Below, in pieces: positions 1 through 11,429 of a stretch of 64,000 nucleotides of DNA; the first letter of the stretch is position 1, and each line of letters starts with the position of its first letter. The DNA is from Chytriomyces cf. hyalinus JEL632 (lineage: Eukaryota > Chytridiomycota > Chytridiomycetes > Chytridiales > Chytriomycetaceae). The DNA lies in assembly GCA_025435555.1 (NCBI GenBank), contig JAIWWG010000024.1, positions 248,001 to 312,000 on the forward strand. The letters run 5' to 3'. Below the pieces are notes generated by a model, which saw only the letters and a program-made list of their open reading frames with translations, was not told the DNA's origin and searched no databases. The position numbers and the translations under genes are program-made.

Positions 1-1608
1 GCGGTGTAGTTCATTGCGAGACACAACGCCATCAGAGTCCAAATCGTAGCCCTTGAATGCATCTTTTTCGATGCACGTTGTTCACAGATTTTGGTGATGA
101 AAAAAGGAGCATCGTAAACGAAAGACACGAAAACTCACGTTCAATTCGCTCATCCAATGTGCCTTTGATCATCACTCCCAAGCCCAAAACGAATTCCCGA
201 AAACTGATCAAATTATCAGAATCTTGATCAAAGAATGCAAATATGCGGTCTGTGATGAGGTTTTTTTCTTTCCCTAGCGCCCCCAGACACTGATCAAAGG
301 TGGGTCTCGTGATACCGCCGGGAGTGGTTGAGCTCGGAGGAACCGTAGCAAGAGTCAAAAATTGTTCAAACAACGCATGAACTTCGACAGATTCAACTTA
401 TGTCAATCGCAATGAATGAGATACTGAATGACTGGAGTTTTTAAGTAATGAAGTGGAAAACTTACAATGAGATTCGTCGGAAACTTTTCCAATCTCCTCA
501 TCCGCGTTCCAAACCCCACCACTATAGAGGTCAGATTGACCAGGGTACATGACTGGTGCGCCAGTTGTGCGCATATTTGTATGAGGTGCAAGTGGAATCC
601 GTAATTTGATGAACGCATGTGTTTTTGGGTGGACATCTCCCAAATTTTCGCACCCTTCGCACAAATCATAATCTGGACAGTTCAGGCAATGATATCGAAC
701 TCCTCGAATAGGCTGTGCTCCACAATGGTTGCAGGTGACTCCACGGTGAACGTAACCGTCTGACATCAACCGTGTCAGTTTTTTGATGCAAAAAAGGGCA
801 GGTGGAGGTGATTCATACCTTTTCGAGCCTGCTCTTCTGAAATAGAATACAGCAGTGCAACAAGATGTTTGCATTCTTCCAAATGCTCCTCTGTGAATTC
901 CTGCTTGTCTTCATCTCGGTCAGGGTCTTTAGCATCACCGTCATCATCGCCGAGCCCTAAAGCATCTTTGTTTTCAAGCGCGGTCTCCAGATCCGCCAGC
1001 AATTTTTCCATGTTCAAGGGGACAAGTTGATCAATGGCGCTTCGAGTTTCATCTTCATCTTCGGCATTTTCGTTCGCAAAAGCAGGAGTTCCAGCGACAG
1101 GGGTGGGCAGAGCTGTCGGTGATTCGGATTCAGGATGGACTTCGGGGGCATCTGTCGCTTCGAGACTTCGCCGATTGTGTGCAGTTGAACGAGCTTCGAC
1201 TTGTGAGTTATCAGAAATGCTTCCCAGAGAGTTTTGAACTAGAGCCCTCCTCTGCGCGCGCATCTCCGCGATATCGCTGCTTCGGCTTCAGTTCAAACAA
1301 GACTTGATGAGTCCAAGCCAAAAAGAATATCAAATAAGGGTTTGGCGCCAGACGCACCTGCTCTGTCTCACGGCGATATTCGAGCTTTCACGTTGATTTG
1401 ACGAGCGCTCTATGGTTGGTTCTTTGGTCGTCCTCTTCGAAGCCACCAAAACAACACCCATACCAACGCCAACAGTCAGGTAAAACACCCCTCGGAACAC
1501 GGCTGCAATGGACCCTGAGGTTACGGCTGCAACAGCCGCTATAACGACAGCAAAAGACGCGGCGACTAGTCTTGGGTTGTAAACATTCAGATGACTGAGG
1601 TCGTTCAT
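1..1608 (-). CDS. Membrane-anchored ZZ zinc-finger and EF-hand protein (3' end off window)
   Basis: Five exons: 1608-1358, 1276-819, 759-466, 381-139 and 62 to the edge; all phases agree. The start ATG at 1608 opens a hydrophobic N-terminus (residues about 13-57, two possible membrane segments). An acidic linker follows (about 100-220), then a ZZ finger (about 244-290; CNHC, CLNC, YDLCEGC and two late histidines). Next comes an EF-hand with loop DQDSDNLISFRE (exon 4), and a second one, YDLDSDGVVSRNE, begins at the window edge. ZZ fingers bind proteins or histone tails; EF-hands bind calcium. I infer a calcium-responsive membrane adaptor but do not recognise a named orthologue. Exon 2 begins at a tandem AAGCAG acceptor, so one extra residue is optional. 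At least 436 codons are present. Confidence 0.8.
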
Positions 1609-1948
1609 GTTTATTATTTTACAGAGGTTAAATATTTATGGTGAGTTCACTGTAAAAAAGCTGGAGAAAATGCGGAAACGCGAACCACCTGTCAAGATAT
1701 ATCACCGTGGCGAGATGTTGTGGCAGTGCTCGTGGAAATTTGAAGAGTATTTGAAAGAATGCCCGTCAGCTGGATGGCTGGTTTGAAAACTTGGATGCAC
1801 ATGCATGCATCATGCGCCAAAATATCACTTTGCATCCTTAAAGACAAGTGGTGACAACGTTACATTGGATATAACGTCCGTTTGTAACGAAAGCGAACTT
1901 GGCGTTGACTTGCCAGAATCTGCTTTTCCTGCACTGGGGCGGCGATGT
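1609..1948. other. Intergenic stretch up to inverted repeat IR1
   Basis: The 340 bases between the ZZ/EF-hand start codon and the outer edge of IR1 contain only short ORFs in conflicting frames. It presumably holds the promoter of the minus-strand gene. I see no RNA gene or repeat in it. Confidence 0.5.
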
Positions 1949-4273
1949 CCACAGTTCTCAGCCTTGGACTTTGCGAGCATACTCGTGCGCTGGTGATGGC
2001 ACTGGCAATGCTCTCGTTGGGATTGTCCGATGCCACATTGACGCGGATGTGTCAGCAGTCAGTGAAATAACCCGACAAAACCGCGCGCACAAACCCCCTT
2101 GTCTCAACAGCGACACATCCCCTTGCTCCAATGTCCTCCAAACGATCCTCCTCGCCCGCCGCCTCGTGATGGCCTTGTTTATACAAAATTGGAAAATTCC
2201 CAAAGCGCCAAGTCAAAAACCCCCGCATTTGGGTCCCGGTATTTGAACACAAAACAAACAGAAAACCCAATTCTTACCACTTTGACAGGCAGAATGCAGT
2301 GCAGCGACTCGTCTCATGTGCCACGCGATACGTACACGGATCGATATCTCTTGAACACTCTCATGACTCTGCGGACTGAGGTACCAATGTCAACCGTCAA
2401 CCGAATACAGCACGCTAACCGTCGCATGAACACCTACCCCATTCTTGTGAGTTATGAATCCAGGCATGGCTGCAGCTGTTGGTCTTCCAGTATTCGAACG
2501 GCTGAAACGGCGCTTTGTGAATAACGATCGAAATCTCTCCGCGAACACGAAGCCAGAAACTGCCGGATAATTTACTCCTCCACGCGCAAACTCACGCGAA
2601 ATATTCGACCATTCCTCAGATCAAGTGTTCGGACAAAGGCAAAGCCTGGCAACGTTGCAACCATCTATTGTATTTTCCTCATCCTTCACGCGACAAATGG
2701 AAGCGCTCACCGGAATTCTCCGCAAACTCCTCACTCCAACATCTTCCCTCTCCGTCGAGGAGTAAACAAAACACCGCTCGCCACGAAATTCGGATCCACC
2801 TCAGGCCAGTGCCGAAGCGCGACTGGGATTATTGCGGCCTTATTCCAAACGATATGTCCAGCCTTTTGCATCCCCTTCAACATGAGTTCGTTCAAAATGT
2901 CCGCATCGCCAGCGAAATGGAGCCTTCGCGCCTTGTTGACACTGTTTGCCAGAAAATCAAGCGCATCCCTCCCGCGGCAGGCCCAATACCATTTGAAACT
3001 CGCTGAGACGGCAAAGTGGAGTAGAGAAGCTGCATCGGTTCCGTTGTATGCTGCATATCCGGGGTTGAGTTTTGAACCTCCGAATGGTTTCGGCGATGCT
3101 GGCTGAAACATGATTCCGGCAGTGGCATAGATGAGCCGGTTTGGAGACACCTTGGTATGCGAAAAGAAGGAAAAAATGGCTGAAGAGGACTCATGCAGTA
3201 TGGATGACTGGCTGATTTCAGGAGAGGGCGAGTTGAAAACCGCGACAACAAGGTTATTCGAAGACGCATCGATTGCCAAAACAAGCGAACTTTGAGCGCT
3301 GCCATATAGCATGATTCGGTCTGCTCGAAGGGCGGGTTGTTTCGATGGCCGGGTTGCATCTGTTGCGAAGGCTGAGGTTAGCATCAACAGACACCACGTT
3401 GGCGGACCGCTGCCAAGTGACTGTCCACCATCAAAGAAGTAAGGCCGATCAGAAGCGCTGATCCAGTGCTGCTTACCGCGTTTAGGGTCTTTGTCTGCCG
3501 CCATGGTGCAGATCTGTGTTGGCAAGCAAAGCCGGTCTCGGATATCCCCCGGGGTGAATATCCAAACTATGTCTTCCTTCTCCTGTTTCCAACTTAGGCT
3601 CTCGATCTGAGCAGGTTCCCTCGGTTCGCTTGAAATCGGCAATTTTATTGTCGAAAGCCATTCGACGCCGTCTCATGAAAGGCTTCTGCAGCTGGCTCAT
3701 TCCTCCTGCTTCTTCTCTCTATCAATACCATGGTTCGCGTTTGATGCGCCTGGTTTCTGGTTGCATGTGGGGTTGCAGATGCTTCCAAATCCGTTGCTGA
3801 ATAGTCACCTGCCACACCTGGAAAGTTTCACGGACTCGGGCCCTCAAGGCCCGGCCACCACCATTTGCCACGTTCAGCAATGTTCAGGATAGCAGTACAC
3901 ATGTCATGGATGAGCATTTGTGTCATGAATGTGGTGAAGTTTACCAAGCCAGCAGTACGCAATTGGGAAACCTGGTTTTCTCTTTCACGTGTGCACCTTT
4001 ATCTCATCAGGACTTGTGTGGAGCTGCTGGGAACTGCAACCAAAAGGTGCGACACAAAAGAAGCATGCCTTTGAAATGTCACCTGTCAGTTGACCTCCAG
4101 TCAAACATCACCTAAAGAAGAGAACAGCATGGCTTTCTCAAGATGTTATGAAGCATGCTCCAATAAAGATTTGTATACACTATCCTTTCTCAAATGACAA
4201 TTGCAACTGAGTTTGTATATTGCACAGGCTGCTGACAACTGACGTTGAAATTCATCCATGTTGCCAATCAAAT
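1949..4273 (+). repeat. IR1 left arm, 2325-bp inverted repeat
   Basis: This arm is the reverse complement of 14477-16801. Paired positions always sum to 18750, so there is no insertion or deletion between the arms. By eye I found two mismatches (2068/16682 and 4244/14506). Similarity stops abruptly at both ends. The arm holds one complete 257-aa ORF and about 770 bp inside it with only small ORFs. No terminal CA/TG ends or target-site duplication are evident, so this is not an LTR pair. Confidence 0.93.
2731..3504 (-). CDS. Unrecognised 257-aa protein, copy A (in IR1)
   Basis: The reading frame is open well upstream of 3504, but the first ATG is at 3504 in a strong CACCATGG context, giving 257 aa. 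The product is soluble in appearance, moderately rich in Ala, Ser and Pro, with basic ends (ADKDPKRGK near the start, TPRRRGKMLE at the end). I recognise no catalytic motif, signal peptide or repeat. The frame is intact and translates identically to the copy at 15246-16019, so either both genes function or the duplication is very recent. An upstream exon cannot be excluded because the frame stays open to about 3645. Transcription runs away from the retroelement spacer. Confidence 0.6.
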   Translation of the reverse strand: MAADKDPKRGKQHWISASDRPYFFDGGQSLGSGPPTWCLLMLTSAFATDATRPSKQPALRADRIMLYGSAQSSLVLAIDASSNNLVVAVFNSPSPEISQSSILHESSSAIFSFFSHTKVSPNRLIYATAGIMFQPASPKPFGGSKLNPGYAAYNGTDAASLLHFAVSASFKWYWACRGRDALDFLANSVNKARRLHFAGDADILNELMLKGMQKAGHIVWNKAAIIPVALRHWPEVDPNFVASGVLFTPRRRGKMLE

Positions 4274-4310
4274 GAGCCATTCTGCTCCAACCCCCAAAGG
4301 AAGGGCTGCC

Positions 4311-6135
4311 CTACATGGTACATCCTGAACAAGGGTTCCTCCACAAGGGAGAAATGTTAAATCCACATCCTCCACCGGTAGCCATCCCAAGGAATGACCT
4401 CAACTCTGACACATTCTGACAACAGTCCCACTTCAAGATTGCATCCACTTTTGAGGGGTTCACAGAACAACCCTCCTGGGACAACACAACACCCAGTGTC
4501 AATACCTGGAGTACAAAGAACTCATTCTTTGACCCATGGATTGTCAGCCCTGAGTCCAATAGCTTCTGCAACATCTGCTCAACTGCTGACATATGCTCAA
4601 CCACAAAATCACACACTCCCAAATACTCCTCTGACTCCTTAAACTTGCCCGTTTTCCTGTCAAAATGATTAGGTCATCAATAACATGTGGAATGGTATGA
4701 ATCCAAACTTGCTAGAATTTCTCCTCTTTCAAGCATCCTTGTTCATTCAAATCAAACGCAAAGGCACCATCATAAGTACAAATCCTCAATTTCGCAAACT
4801 TAATCTTGGTGCCAGTCAAGAACCCCGGAAACGTGTGACAACAAGTGAACAATGCCTCCAGTTGCTCATCTGTTAAGCAAACTGGTGGTGGAGAAACCTT
4901 GACCCCAAGAGAATCCCCTTGCCATTCATCTGGTTTAACCCCTCCTGGCAACGAGGTAGCAACAGATCAAAACTTGTCTGTCACTTGCTTTACTTTGGTA
5001 AAAACCCTCAAATCAATGCAAAGTGGTGGGTTGCTGGACTCCACACAATCTTTGCCATATTGAAGTGGCATTGCAACACCAACAACAAGCTCTCCCTCAG
5101 TTAACTCAAACTGACTCATCATGTCCAGCTCCTTCCTATCCTGAAGGAAAGGAGGCTGCTACAAACTGGTAGGATAAGGAATCACCCTGTATCTCCCCAG
5201 CTGCACTCTCACTTCATCATCCTTACCAGAGTCCCTGGATGAGGACTCAGTTTCAGTAGTTGTCTCAAACCCATTGAATGATCCCTCATCTGAATCAGAG
5301 TACAAATACTCATCTTCAAAAAGACCCTGGACAGCACATCTAAGGTGAAGGCTCTCAAGACTTTCCTCCTCAGAGTCAAATCCCAAAGAGTTTTCAGAGA
5401 GTCTGGCAGTGCATCTCAAACATTCAGTTGATCCCATGCTCAACTTGATGGTGCCACATCTCAAACATGAGTGAAATCTGTCCTCTGAAACAACATCAGA
5501 TTCAACATCTCCAAACACTGAATCGTCATCGTACATCAGATGGGAAACATCAACTTTCAGACTGCTGAGGCAAATGTTCAGGATGACAGGAACACGATCT
5601 GAGGCTGAGAAGTCATGCGCATGGTGAATTGACAGTGCAATTGGATCCAACCCCAGAATCATGTCATAATGCATTCACCCTTGGATGAATATCTATGGAC
5701 TCCACTGCCACCTTGAAGTCTCTGCCCAGCTAAACACTGAGTCCCTCCTTCCTCAGGCACATCACTGGATACCCAATGCTGCATGAAAACAGCACTTGTA
5801 AGGTTCTCATTTGTGTTTTCCCCACCTCACAAATGGACAGTGGACACTTATGAAGACCTGGTGTCCAAAGTGAATCTCCAAAAATCTCCCTTCCATATCT
5901 TCCAGATTCCATCCCTTGAAGCACCAGTTCACCAAATTTGGTTCCCTGATAAACTAGTACTTGTCAAGCTAAATGGATATGCCATTATGCACTTCATCCA
6001 TTGTGGATCCCATTTCAAAAACTGAGACAAACACATTGAACTTTTGTGCAAATTGATGCATCTCCAAGAAAGGCATGGCAAAAACATGTGCATAGGACAA
6101 CTTCCCAAGCTTATCTCCCTGTCCAAAGACAATTT
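4311..6135 (-). mobile_element. Decayed Ty3/gypsy-like pol fragment (left copy)
   Basis: Reading the minus strand, pieces of a Ty3-type polyprotein appear in order but in shifting frames. A block containing DKLG and AHVF lies near 6130-5940. A possible retropepsin end, HYDMILGLDPI, is near 5674-5640, followed by an acidic, Cys-rich linker with repeated CLRC motifs. At about 4680-4650 is a reverse-transcriptase box HVIDDLIILT, then the thumb region at 4622-4311 with LGVVLSQEG and ELRSFLGMA, which are hallmarks of Ty3 elements. Stop codons and frameshifts make it inactive, and much of the RT fingers/palm is missing. No LTR was found. It is related to the plus-strand fragment at 11430-13005. Confidence 0.75.
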
Positions 6136-6518
6136 CTGCTTTCAAAAGTTGCGCAAGTTATAGTCTAGACAATTTATTGCAAAAATTTCGAACTGAGTTG
6201 AAATTAACAAACCACATGTCAACAGTGTAATCCTGTTGTGGATCCTGGTTAAGGTGGACCAGTGGTCTCCTCATGTAGTACTAAGCCAAACTACCTGCAA
6301 CACACCAGTACATAGCTTGTGTAGTTGAAACAAAGGTTTGAGCCTGGATAGGCATCACTTGAGGACCTAGATCTTGCATAAGCATAGTTTGAAGTTAGTA
6401 CACCATAGTCAAACTGACACGCTAAATTGTACATGGCCAGCAGACAGTGCTGCTTACTGGTACACTGTCACTTGGACCCACCGCTTCCTACCCAGGTGGG
6501 AGAGGCCCTGTCAGAGGT

Positions 6519-6586
6519 CCAAGGATACAGTCATATGCACTTTGGACATTGGTTGGATAGTTTCTTATTCAAATCGTAACTTTTAG
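6519..6586 (+). repeat. Short dispersed repeat, copy 1 (at LINE junction)
   Basis: About 65 bases containing CACTTTGGACATT match 14067-14134 in the same orientation at roughly 70% by eye. The match stops where the reverse-transcriptase frame begins, so it probably marks the target into which a 5'-truncated LINE inserted. Confidence 0.5.
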
Positions 6587-8342
6587 GAGTCTGCAATTGC
6601 TGGACTCCCACTCGGAAAGGCTACTGGATCCAATGGAATTCCTGCTGAACTCATTAAAGCCGGTGGCGATCTCATGGCTGACGTTCTCAGTGTGTTTCTG
6701 CCCATGGTCCATGCTGCTGCAACCATTCCATCTGATTGGAGGAAGGCACTCATTGTGCCGGTCTTCAAGAAGAAGGGATCTGATCAGGACATTGCAAATT
6801 ACCAGCCCATTGCGTTGACGTGTACAATCCAGCGACTCTACGAGCGGCTGCTTGTTCCTGAACTTGGACCTGTGATGCAACAACTCGACGATTTCCAAGG
6901 TGGCTTCAGACCCGGGCGGTCCTTGCTTGATCAAGCCATGGTTCTGCATGAAACTCTGAACACCAACGAACATGCATCCACCATTCTGCTGGACATCAAA
7001 GCGGCATATGACAAAGTTGATCAATGGGTTCTTTGGGAAATGCTCACCCAAGTCTTTGGTCTGGACGAATTCATGCTGGCGCAGCTCCAGGATCTTTTCA
7101 ATCACAACTCGTGCTGTCTGGTGGTGGCTGGCATGATTAGTGATCCAATTGCCAACGAACAGAGTCTTCTGCAGGGTGCGACTCTGTCACCGATTCTGTT
7201 CAACTGTCACATCCATGGTCTCTCAATTCGGCTACGTGCTCCTGGAATCCCGCGAATTCGAATCAACGGTATCCAGCTCAACAACCTCCTGTTTGCAGAC
7301 GATACCTCTCTGGTGGCCGCGAACCAACACAATCTTGCAGTCCTGCTCCGAACGTGTGAGGAATGGTCAAACACTGTTAGAATTCGGTTCTCGTCATCAA
7401 AGTGCATCTACCTCGGTCCTGCTCCAGCACTGCGTGATGTGCCTCTCAAGCTCTACAACGTGGACCTCCCGTCTCAGCAATGTGCTCCCTACCTCGGTAT
7501 CCCTTTTGGTCAACACGGAATCAACTGGGCCCTACTGGCGAAAGAACAAACATCAAAAGCACGTGGCGTCATTGTGGCGCTGGCGTCAGTTGGTATGAAT
7601 GCAATGGGCTGGGCTCCTGCAGCATCTGTTACTATTTACAGGAGTTTCATTCGGCCGGTCCTCGAGTATGGCATTGCTCTTAAGCTCCCATCTGCGTCCA
7701 CGCTCAAGCTGTACAAGTCAGTCCAACGCCTTGCGCTACGGATTCTCACCTCAACACCCCGCAACACATCCGCTGCCGCACTCCACAAGCTGCTGCAAGT
7801 TGAACCGTTCAAACACCGTGCTACGGAGCTCAATCTCATGTGGTCCTCACGCTTGCATAACTTGACTGATTGCTCCATCCCGGCTGTTCATTTCTGGCGC
7901 GGCGCTCTGCTCAGCGCCGATAAACCATTTCAGGAATGTCTTCCCCATCTTGCTCGCTCCAACCCACTTGTGACTCATGTGGATGCTAAATGGATTGATT
8001 TTCGACAGCAACCACTGGCTTGTCCACCCCCAGCCAAAGTCCCCTTCCGGTCCCCTCCAAAGCCAAAACAAGCGCTGTCTGACAATGCTCGCAAGAAACT
8101 GCGCAAGGAATCCATTGTCAACATGGACAACAACCTGGACACCATCGCTGGCGCGATCCAAGTCGAACTCAAAGACCCAGTCCGGCCATACCTGACTACC
8201 TGCAAGGGAATCGACCGCAAGACACGCAACACCATCCTTCACTGGACTCTTGGTGCTGTTACCTGACGCCAACCGTGCCTCAAGTGCGACAACGTTCTGA
8301 CCCGATCCCATGCTGCTGACTGTTCTGGTGCCACTGCTCTCC
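6587..8342 (+). pseudogene. 5'-truncated LINE reverse transcriptase
   Basis: An open frame from 6587 to 8266 (first ATG 6674) encodes a non-LTR reverse transcriptase. It starts directly inside the RT domain (GKATGSNGIPAELIK) and lacks the endonuclease part. Visible RT blocks are ANYQPIALT, FQGGFRPGRS, LLDIKAAYDKVD, the LLQGATLSPILFN block and the catalytic FADDTSLVA, followed by thumb and C-terminal regions. A TGA at 8264-8266 interrupts the frame. Immediately after it the same frame reads CLKC..TRSHAADC, a LINE-type C-terminal zinc motif, so the stop is probably a point mutation. The RT core is otherwise intact and the insertion looks fairly young. No poly(A) tail or target-site duplication is clear. 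Confidence 0.85.
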
Positions 8343-8345
8343 TGC

Positions 8346-8473
8346 GCGGCTGCAGGATCTCTTTGACCACAACTCATGCTGCCTCATGGTGGCTGGTGTG
8401 ATTAGTGATCCAATTGATAACAAATGGGGTCTACTGCAGGGTGCCACTCTGTCACCAATTCTGTTCAAGGCCC
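8346..8473 (+). mobile_element. Second LINE fragment, duplicate of part of the RT domain
   Basis: These about 128 bases resemble 7081-7208 of the adjacent LINE at roughly 85%: both encode LQDLF.HNSCCL, then AG.ISDPI and LLQGATLSPILF. The fragment is diverged, so it is a second member of the same LINE family or an internal duplication, fused directly behind the zinc motif of the first copy. Confidence 0.8.
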
Positions 8474-8490
8474 ATCTTTCAAAGATGGTC

Positions 8491-9024
8491 TAACAAGAGC
8501 ACAATAACTGGATCAAAGAACAGAAGACACAGGCAAATGCAAAGGACACAGACAATCTTAAAGCTTGGTTGAGGAAGACCTATCAACTTCAAGATTCCAA
8601 GGTCACCATCTCCAACTTACATGCATTGATTGCCTGTGTCACAGCCAGCAGGTACACAAACCTGCTGTTGTTTCAAAGCAAATTCTTGGATATTATTTCA
8701 TGCATGCCTCAAACAGTAAGACCAGATGGACACATGCTGATCAAGCTGTTCCTGCAGGGTTGTTCCCCTGAGGATTGCCACAAGCTTGTGAAATTCTCCC
8801 AGGACAAAAAGAGAATTCCTGTGACTGATTTTGCAGCATTCTTGAAGCATGTTGACACTCAAGACTCACACAATCAAATGTTGAACCAAGTTGCCAGTGG
8901 TTCCATCACTCGTGAGAGCAGATTTCTCTACATGTCTGTTCCACCTGTCAAGCCTGAGTCTGTGATTGTACCCCCTGTTCCAACTCCTCCCGCTGCACCA
9001 GCTGCTATTGACATAGATGACTAG
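8491..9024 (+). pseudogene. Gag/capsid-like fragment of Ty3-like element
   Basis: A frame open from about 8491 to the stop at 9022-9024 encodes a helical, capsid-like region (HNNWIKEQKTQANAKDTDNL, then LLLFQSKFLDII and FLQGCSPEDCHKLVKFSQ), ending in a Pro/Val-rich tail with IDIDD. It is followed by a zinc-knuckle-like segment and polyprotein pieces, which fits the gag part of a retroelement. The N-terminus is lost at the junction with the LINE fragment. Confidence 0.55.
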
Positions 9025-9042
9025 GCTAGGGAGTTTTCGAAG

Positions 9043-9418
9043 TTGAACCTACATTTGAGTCAGGGGAAACCACTGGACAAGTATCAGTTGTCCCAAGTTG
9101 CATCCAAACAGTTCAAATTGTTGTTTCTCACATCTCAAGGACCAGCGATGATTATGCCCAGCCCTGCAAGCACATCCACAGCCAAAGCAGGTGTTACTGT
9201 TGCTAATGACAGTTTTGAAAAGCTTGACATCTCCAAGTCAAAGTGCTTCTTTTGTGCGAAATTGTAGAAGGAAATACCAGAAGGTAATTATCACCTGAGG
9301 TTGGACCACTGCAATCTGCTCAAGGAGTGCATCAAAAAGGGATGGCCCATCACAAAAGACTTGCACGATGCAGAGACCGGTGAGCTTTGGAGAATGAAAG
9401 ATGGAAAGCGCATTTAAG
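9043..9418 (+). pseudogene. Nucleocapsid-like zinc-knuckle region, interrupted by a stop
   Basis: The frame ending at 9267 reads KCFFCAKL, then a TAG, then continues in the same frame through HLRLDHC to a stop near 9418. The CxxC, His and Cys spacing resembles the CCHC knuckle of Ty3 gag proteins. The in-frame TAG makes this a decayed copy. Confidence 0.5.
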
Positions 9419-9962
9419 GTTTGTTGAAATCCCAGGTTGAGTCTGGAAGCACCAGAATATCTTCAGGTAAGGTTTGAGTTGGAGGAGGTGCTGTGTTGGT
9501 TGCATCGGAGGTTGGATCTTGTGTATTCCATCTAGTGGTCTTGGACGAATTGGATGTTCAGTATCTTGATGTTGGCAAGGGAGAGTTTTGAATGGTGACT
9601 GAAGTCATGGGAGTCTTGGTTGGTGAAGTAGTCTCAGAGTTTGAAGCATGGGATGCATGGGCTCTGCTTGGAGGTGTGGATGGTCAGGATTTGCCAAATG
9701 TGCCTTTTGAAATGATCAGTGACATCATGATTGTGCAAAGGGCAGATGGTAAGGCAAAGAGGATGCATAAGGTGGAGGGAATGTTAGAAAGTAAGTGACT
9801 ACCCCAAAGCAGTGCCAGCTACCCTCAATCCCCTTCCCTGAACTCTGACCCTGTGCCGCTGCCAAGAGCCCCAGGTCTGAAAACTACCCTCAAGTCATCT
9901 CGCCCAGTCCCTGTCCTGAGCCAACTGCACCTAAGCCTGCTCCAGCCCTGCTAAAGCCTGCT

Positions 9963-10900
9963 GTGCCTCCAAAGCCAGCTGCAAAGTACCAGTATAAGAA
10001 GAGCTTGGAAATGGCATTGATTGACCTTGACAAAAGAATGGTCAAAATCCTCAGCAACACAGAGGTCAAGCTGTCGGCTCTGGACCTTATTGCATTCAGT
10101 GCAGCTTTTCGAAAAAAGGTGAATGAGATCTCTAAGACTCACTGCATTTCAGTCAACAAGGCAATGGACATCAAAAATGCCACTGCTGGCAAGTCTGGAG
10201 CAGTTGGTTTCCTCCAGTCTGCTCTACCTGTTTCCATTGGATCCTTTGCAGAGGATGGGTCTGCAGAAAATCAGCTGTTGATGCAAAAGTTGTTCTGCAA
10301 GGGTGACCAGGAATCAATGCTGCCATCTGCAGTTGCTGGGTTGCTTCGGTACAATGCTGAACACGTTGTAGGTCATGAAATTCTGATCAAGGTAGATGCT
10401 TCAGAGGAGTCTTTGGTGTACTGAAATCTTGGAGATAAACCTGCTGGAACAATTACCATGCCTACCGAGCCTCCAGCAACGTTGAATGGGATCCCTTGAC
10501 TCAGTACAGCACTCATGGTTCTCTGTATGTTTGTGGCGTTGTGTTTCAGGAAATGTTCAAGGTTGATCACATGCTGTTGACCCTTGCAGATGATGCCAAA
10601 GCCAGTTCCTGTATCAATTGTGACGTGCAGATGACGATGTTCAATATGGCTGAAGGAAGTAGTTGCATGTTCGGCATGTTGCATGACTGCAAGCAATGCT
10701 TTCCTGGACCTATCCGTCTGCTCCAGAAGGTGTTCATTGCCCCAAAGAGGGAAAAGACACCATTTGCTTCGCTTCTGGGAATGCCTGCAATTGCAAGTCT
10801 TTGTGTGAGAGAGGTTTTCGATTCTCAAGGCAATATCTGGCACAAGTTGACAGCTCCTGACCATTCCTGCTCAATTCACCTGCTCACTTGTCCAATTTAA
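9963..10900 (+). pseudogene. Ty3-like gag-pol interior, frameshifted
   Basis: Two successive open pieces (9963-10424 and 10496-10900, different frames) follow the knuckle. The first contains EMALIDLDKRMVKILSN and SALDLIAFSAAFRKKV, similar in style to the segment before the protease in fungal Ty3 polyproteins. The second may cover the protease region (TPFASLLGMP), but that reading is tentative. Neither is a complete domain. Confidence 0.4.
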
Positions 10901-11429
10901 AGCAGAGCAATGTGTTGGAGCCTGGAATTCTGAGACCCAAGGTTGACAGCGATGACGTTGAGGAGGTCAAGACATGGACAGAAATGCTGCAGGGGCAGTG
11001 CTGATTGTCTCCTTTTTATTCTTTTTTTAGGATTGGATGCATTTGTCTGTCACAGCTTTTTCATTTTTTTATGTTAGTGAATATATTGTTTGACAGCAGT
11101 CATATTGGTCTGAGCACAGTCTGCAAGCAACGCAATAACAGCTGAAGCAATCACCCTATTGTGACATATCACTGTTGGTTCCCATCATCTGTATTCACAC
11201 TTGGCTGTATTCATCTTGCTGAAGAGCAACAATCTGTCTGACAGCATTTCTGGTTGACATATCAAGGATTGCTTCAAATCTGTCAAACTGGATGCATACC
11301 TTCCCCATGTTAGTTGTACACTCACACCTGTCGGACTCAATGGATTATCATGCTGTGCTGGTGCCAGTTGATCACTCCATTGAGGTGCGGTCAATCAATT
11401 TCAATTCTGTTCGAAACTTTTGTAATAAA

